Below are positions 61,044 through 64,000 of a stretch of DNA of 64,000 nt, one piece after another. The stretch spans positions 930,001 through 994,000 of the forward strand of contig VWZP01008548.1 in assembly GCA_013396995.1 (NCBI GenBank), read 5' to 3'. The notes beneath the pieces were generated by a model. The model was not told where the DNA came from. It saw nothing but the letters and a program-made list of their open reading frames with translations, and made no database searches. The position numbers were made by a program, and so were the translations under genes. The stretch is from Dicaeum eximium. Its lineage: Eukaryota; Chordata; Aves; Passeriformes; Dicaeidae. The stretch's first letter is position 1, and the number at the start of each line of letters is the position of its first letter.

Positions 61044-64000
61044 GAGAAAATCTGGTAAGAAAATCTGATTCAGTGTTAAAAACTGAAAACTCTATCCAGT
61101 CAGTATTTCAACATTTGCCCATTTAATATCCAAACACTGATTTGTCCAAGAATGTGCCTTCCATTTTAGCTATCTGTTGCTTCCCTCTGGCAGTATTGTT
61201 AATGTGTTTTGGGTCATTATCTGATTAAAGACTCTGACTTGTGTGGCATTTACAAAGACATAGCCTAAACTTTTAATTGCTTCAGAGTGTGGCGTCTACC
61301 TTGCATTTGCTATATGCTACATACTCTGCCCATGATACTTTTGTAATAAACTGTATCATACACTAATTTTTGCTTTTGCACTAAAGGAAAACATGACAAA
61401 CTAGTGGGGTAAGGATAGAGGCCAGGCCCTACAATAAATAAATAAATTAAAATATAAGTAAATAAATTTGAGTGAGAGAAAATTTTTTGCTCAGAATTGT
61501 AAACCTGGTAAACCTGGACTCTTTCAGACAATTTGGTGGAATATCTCTGTGCCATCTGGGCACAACAGCGTTGGGAAGGTGGAAAGATGTTAAATGCACA
61601 TTGCTGGAGCCAATGCTACATTCCCGTTGTTTCAGCTTACTTCTCTTAAAAAAGGAAAGCATTGAGGATATCTGTGGAAAGGTAACAAATTCTCTTATGA
61701 TTCACCAAGTTGCTTTCTGGTTGCTGAATGAGGGATCCTGTTTTTGTCTGAAGAGTAGTGAATTTCAGTCATCTCTGCACTACGAGTATTCGGTCTGTTA
61801 CCAGTACAATCGTGGGATAACGTGCAGCATCACTGTCTGTTTCCAGGAAACTCTGCTGCATTGAGCCAGTGATAATAAGGGACAGAGGCTTCATGGGTAG
61901 GCACAAGTACCACAGGACAGTTCTCTCTACCATGGACTTAGGGCCAAGGATGTGAAAACTGAAAAAATAACTAACAATTCTGAGCAAGTGCTGGTGTCTC
62001 TCCTTAGCTATGAATTTCTTAGCTCTAAAGCTAAAGAGTTGTATTTGTTTTCTTGAATGGGCTCATGAATCTTGCTTTCTTGACTAATCAGTGACAGAGC
62101 TTCACCATGAGGTGAAAAAAGTATTCCCATTTTCTTTATTCCCTCTTATTTCCTTCTTTCCTCTCTTATGCTTGTGTGGTGATCAGGGCATATTCCTTGA
62201 GAGGAAAAAAAAAAGTGTTTGAAATTCTTTAGATTAAGGATACTGAAATCTAATCACCCAAGTGATTTCTTTATCCAATAGTCTGTCATACAAAACATGA
62301 GCAATGCCTCCCCTCATCCTTTCTCTCACTGCTCTGTTTTAAAGGCAAAGAAATTGTAACAGAGGTGTCTCAGTAACTGTCAGGCACTGTCACATTACAA
62401 GTTTTAGAACTTCAGTCCTATCACATTGGTCTTAGGAAATTTATGAATTCCTTCTGGAGATAATTGAGGGCTGTGCATCATCCAGATAAGACAAGAACAA
62501 TTCTAAGCAGAAGCAAAAATGGAATTTCGCACAATTAAGAAAATTACAGGTCAAATGCAGGCTAGAAAATTTAGCTGTTTGCTCAGCATGCGTATTTTCA
62601 ATAGTAATTAATCTGCGAGAGGCAAACTTGATCTACATTTTTCAGAGGCACCTATATTCTTTTTAATGCATGTGCTTTATCCTTGTTTATTCTAATGTCT
62701 GCCATTCCTTATAATTTCTTTCTGAAATATTTACTTTCTTTTTATGTATTGGAAATACATGCTGCTTTTCCCTTTACTGTTGATATAAATTTTATCCCTT
62801 TTTCTGAATAGCTGAAGATATAAATTTGATATAATTAATGTAGCAGTCTTTGACTCTATCTTTCAAAACTCCATAGGCTGGGTTTTTACTGGCTTGTACC
62901 TGAAGACATTAATATCTGGGCAAGGGTTATCATTAGTATATTACCTCTTGGTACATGATCTTGATAAATAGAAAGATTAGGGAATTTTACTATAGATGGC
63001 TTGCCTTGTTAATTAGGCCTAACTTGCCACTATTATGATTTATCAAAAAATGAAAACAAAATTACTTATAGTATGGCTATAGACCATAAAATATGAAAAC
63101 ATAACTCTAGCAGCTGCTTGAGGACAATTTTACTCATGGTCAAATGTATGAGATCTGTTTCTGGTTCTGTTTCTCTCCCCAGCTGTTAATACAATTTGGG
63201 AAATTTGACTCAAGGTTTACAGAATAGAGATAGTAAGATCATAGAGTAGTTAAACTTGCTGTTCAGAACACAGTGTTAGAGAAAGTCAGTTGGAAAAAAG
63301 TTCATAAAACCTAAGTCAATCAAAATAAGCAAGAGGCTAGTCTAAATAACTCATTCAGATTCCCTCTCACTGTAATAAAGAATCGCCTTCTCATGTTGAT
63401 ATTACTCTCTGACTGAAAGTGTCTTTCTGTTTCTTGGATTTTTTTCTTCCTGTTTTCTACTGAGGCATTTTAGACATCAGTGTTAGACTGAATGTCCAAC
63501 TTCAGATAAGTCAATTTAGGTGAGACAGATCTCAGGTTGGTTGTCTGAGTTGGTACACAATATGTGACTAGAAGTCATTTACTCAATGTCCTGCTACGAT
63601 TTCATGGTTGAGAGTCAGAAAATATTATTACATTGACTGATCTAACTGACACAGCTGTTGTGAAAATAATTACTTCTTTGTATAAATAGAAATAAAACCA
63701 AAAGATACAATTCTACTTCCTCTAGTCCAACTAAACTCTATGGAACATTTCTGGTCAGTTTATGTTATAAATAAGAAGATTCCTCAAAGCTTTTGGTATA
63801 GGAAATGTGTTCTCCTGTCTGGTTTCAACAGTAACAAAGTGAAGCAGAAGACAGAAGTAAACCTCCAACTTCCCTCATATTTTCTTATCCTAAAAAGACC
63901 CATATTTATTGTCTACAAATAAAAGCTTCCATTAATTGAAGGATAATTATATCTTTCTCTGCATTTATATTTGCTTTACTTGTTGAATGCAGAATTTCAC
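61044..64000. other. Unique AT-rich non-coding sequence
   Basis: An (AAAT)n-like run lies at 61,433-61,468 and a 9-bp tandem repeat GTAAACCTG twice near 61,499-61,516. The 130-codon plus frame at 61,472-61,864 overlaps antisense frames and has no recognisable domain. Nothing else is recognised up to the end of the window. Confidence 0.5.

Noticed and set aside
61472..61864. 130-codon plus frame
   Set aside because: No motif, extensive overlap with antisense frames, and no supporting signals.

Overview
The window reads as AT-rich, gene-poor vertebrate nuclear DNA, most likely from a bird. The diagnostic evidence is at least eleven fragments of CR1 (chicken repeat 1) non-LTR retrotransposons. 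Several keep the avian-type 3' end, a short ATTCTATG-like tail rather than poly-A. I recognise no protein-coding gene, no rRNA or tRNA, no CRISPR array and no bacterial-type operon. Open frames are mostly 60-130 codons, about what AT-rich random sequence gives over 128 kb of double-strand reading. Those with recognisable homology are pieces of decayed CR1 ORF2.

Layout. 1-10,150 holds unique sequence with six CR1 fragments (281, 2838, 5441, 8907, 9565 and their surroundings, on both strands), GTT/TTTG microsatellites and a 54-bp palindrome at 9313-9366. A long (TTTTTC)n tract lies at 10,239-10,408 and a compound (TTCC)n with CpG-bearing units at 11,557-11,650. From 11,650 to 34,450 the sequence is mostly unique, with a perfect hairpin at 20,072-20,109, a pyrimidine-rich stretch carrying (CTTT)n and an N at 26,380-28,250, a cluster of small tandem duplications near 29.8-30.3 kb, and a zone at 32-34 kb with several octamer words that might be regulatory. 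At 34,454-35,613 an older CR1 is split by a younger CR1, a clear nested insertion. From 35.6 to 52.8 kb the DNA is unique apart from another pyrimidine-rich stretch with (TTCC)n and an N near 40.1 kb and two decayed CR1 copies near 44.0-45.9 kb. An unexplained GC-rich island lies at 52,845-53,220, a very old CR1 at about 54.19-54.68 kb, and a well-preserved but dead CR1 3' half at 55,634-56,597. The remainder to 64,000 is unique, with one striking 37-bp-arm hairpin at 60,966-61,043.

No genes act together here. The window is best read as an intergenic desert or the inside of a very large intron. The most informative observations are structural: the nested CR1, a probable false duplication around the N at 27,486, three inverted repeats with tiny or no loops (template-switch signatures), two matching CpG-bearing TTCC compound microsatellites 28 kb apart, and the GC-rich island. 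I did not find a convincing new biological system. CR1 calls rest on resemblance to the family consensus as I know it, with no alignment run.
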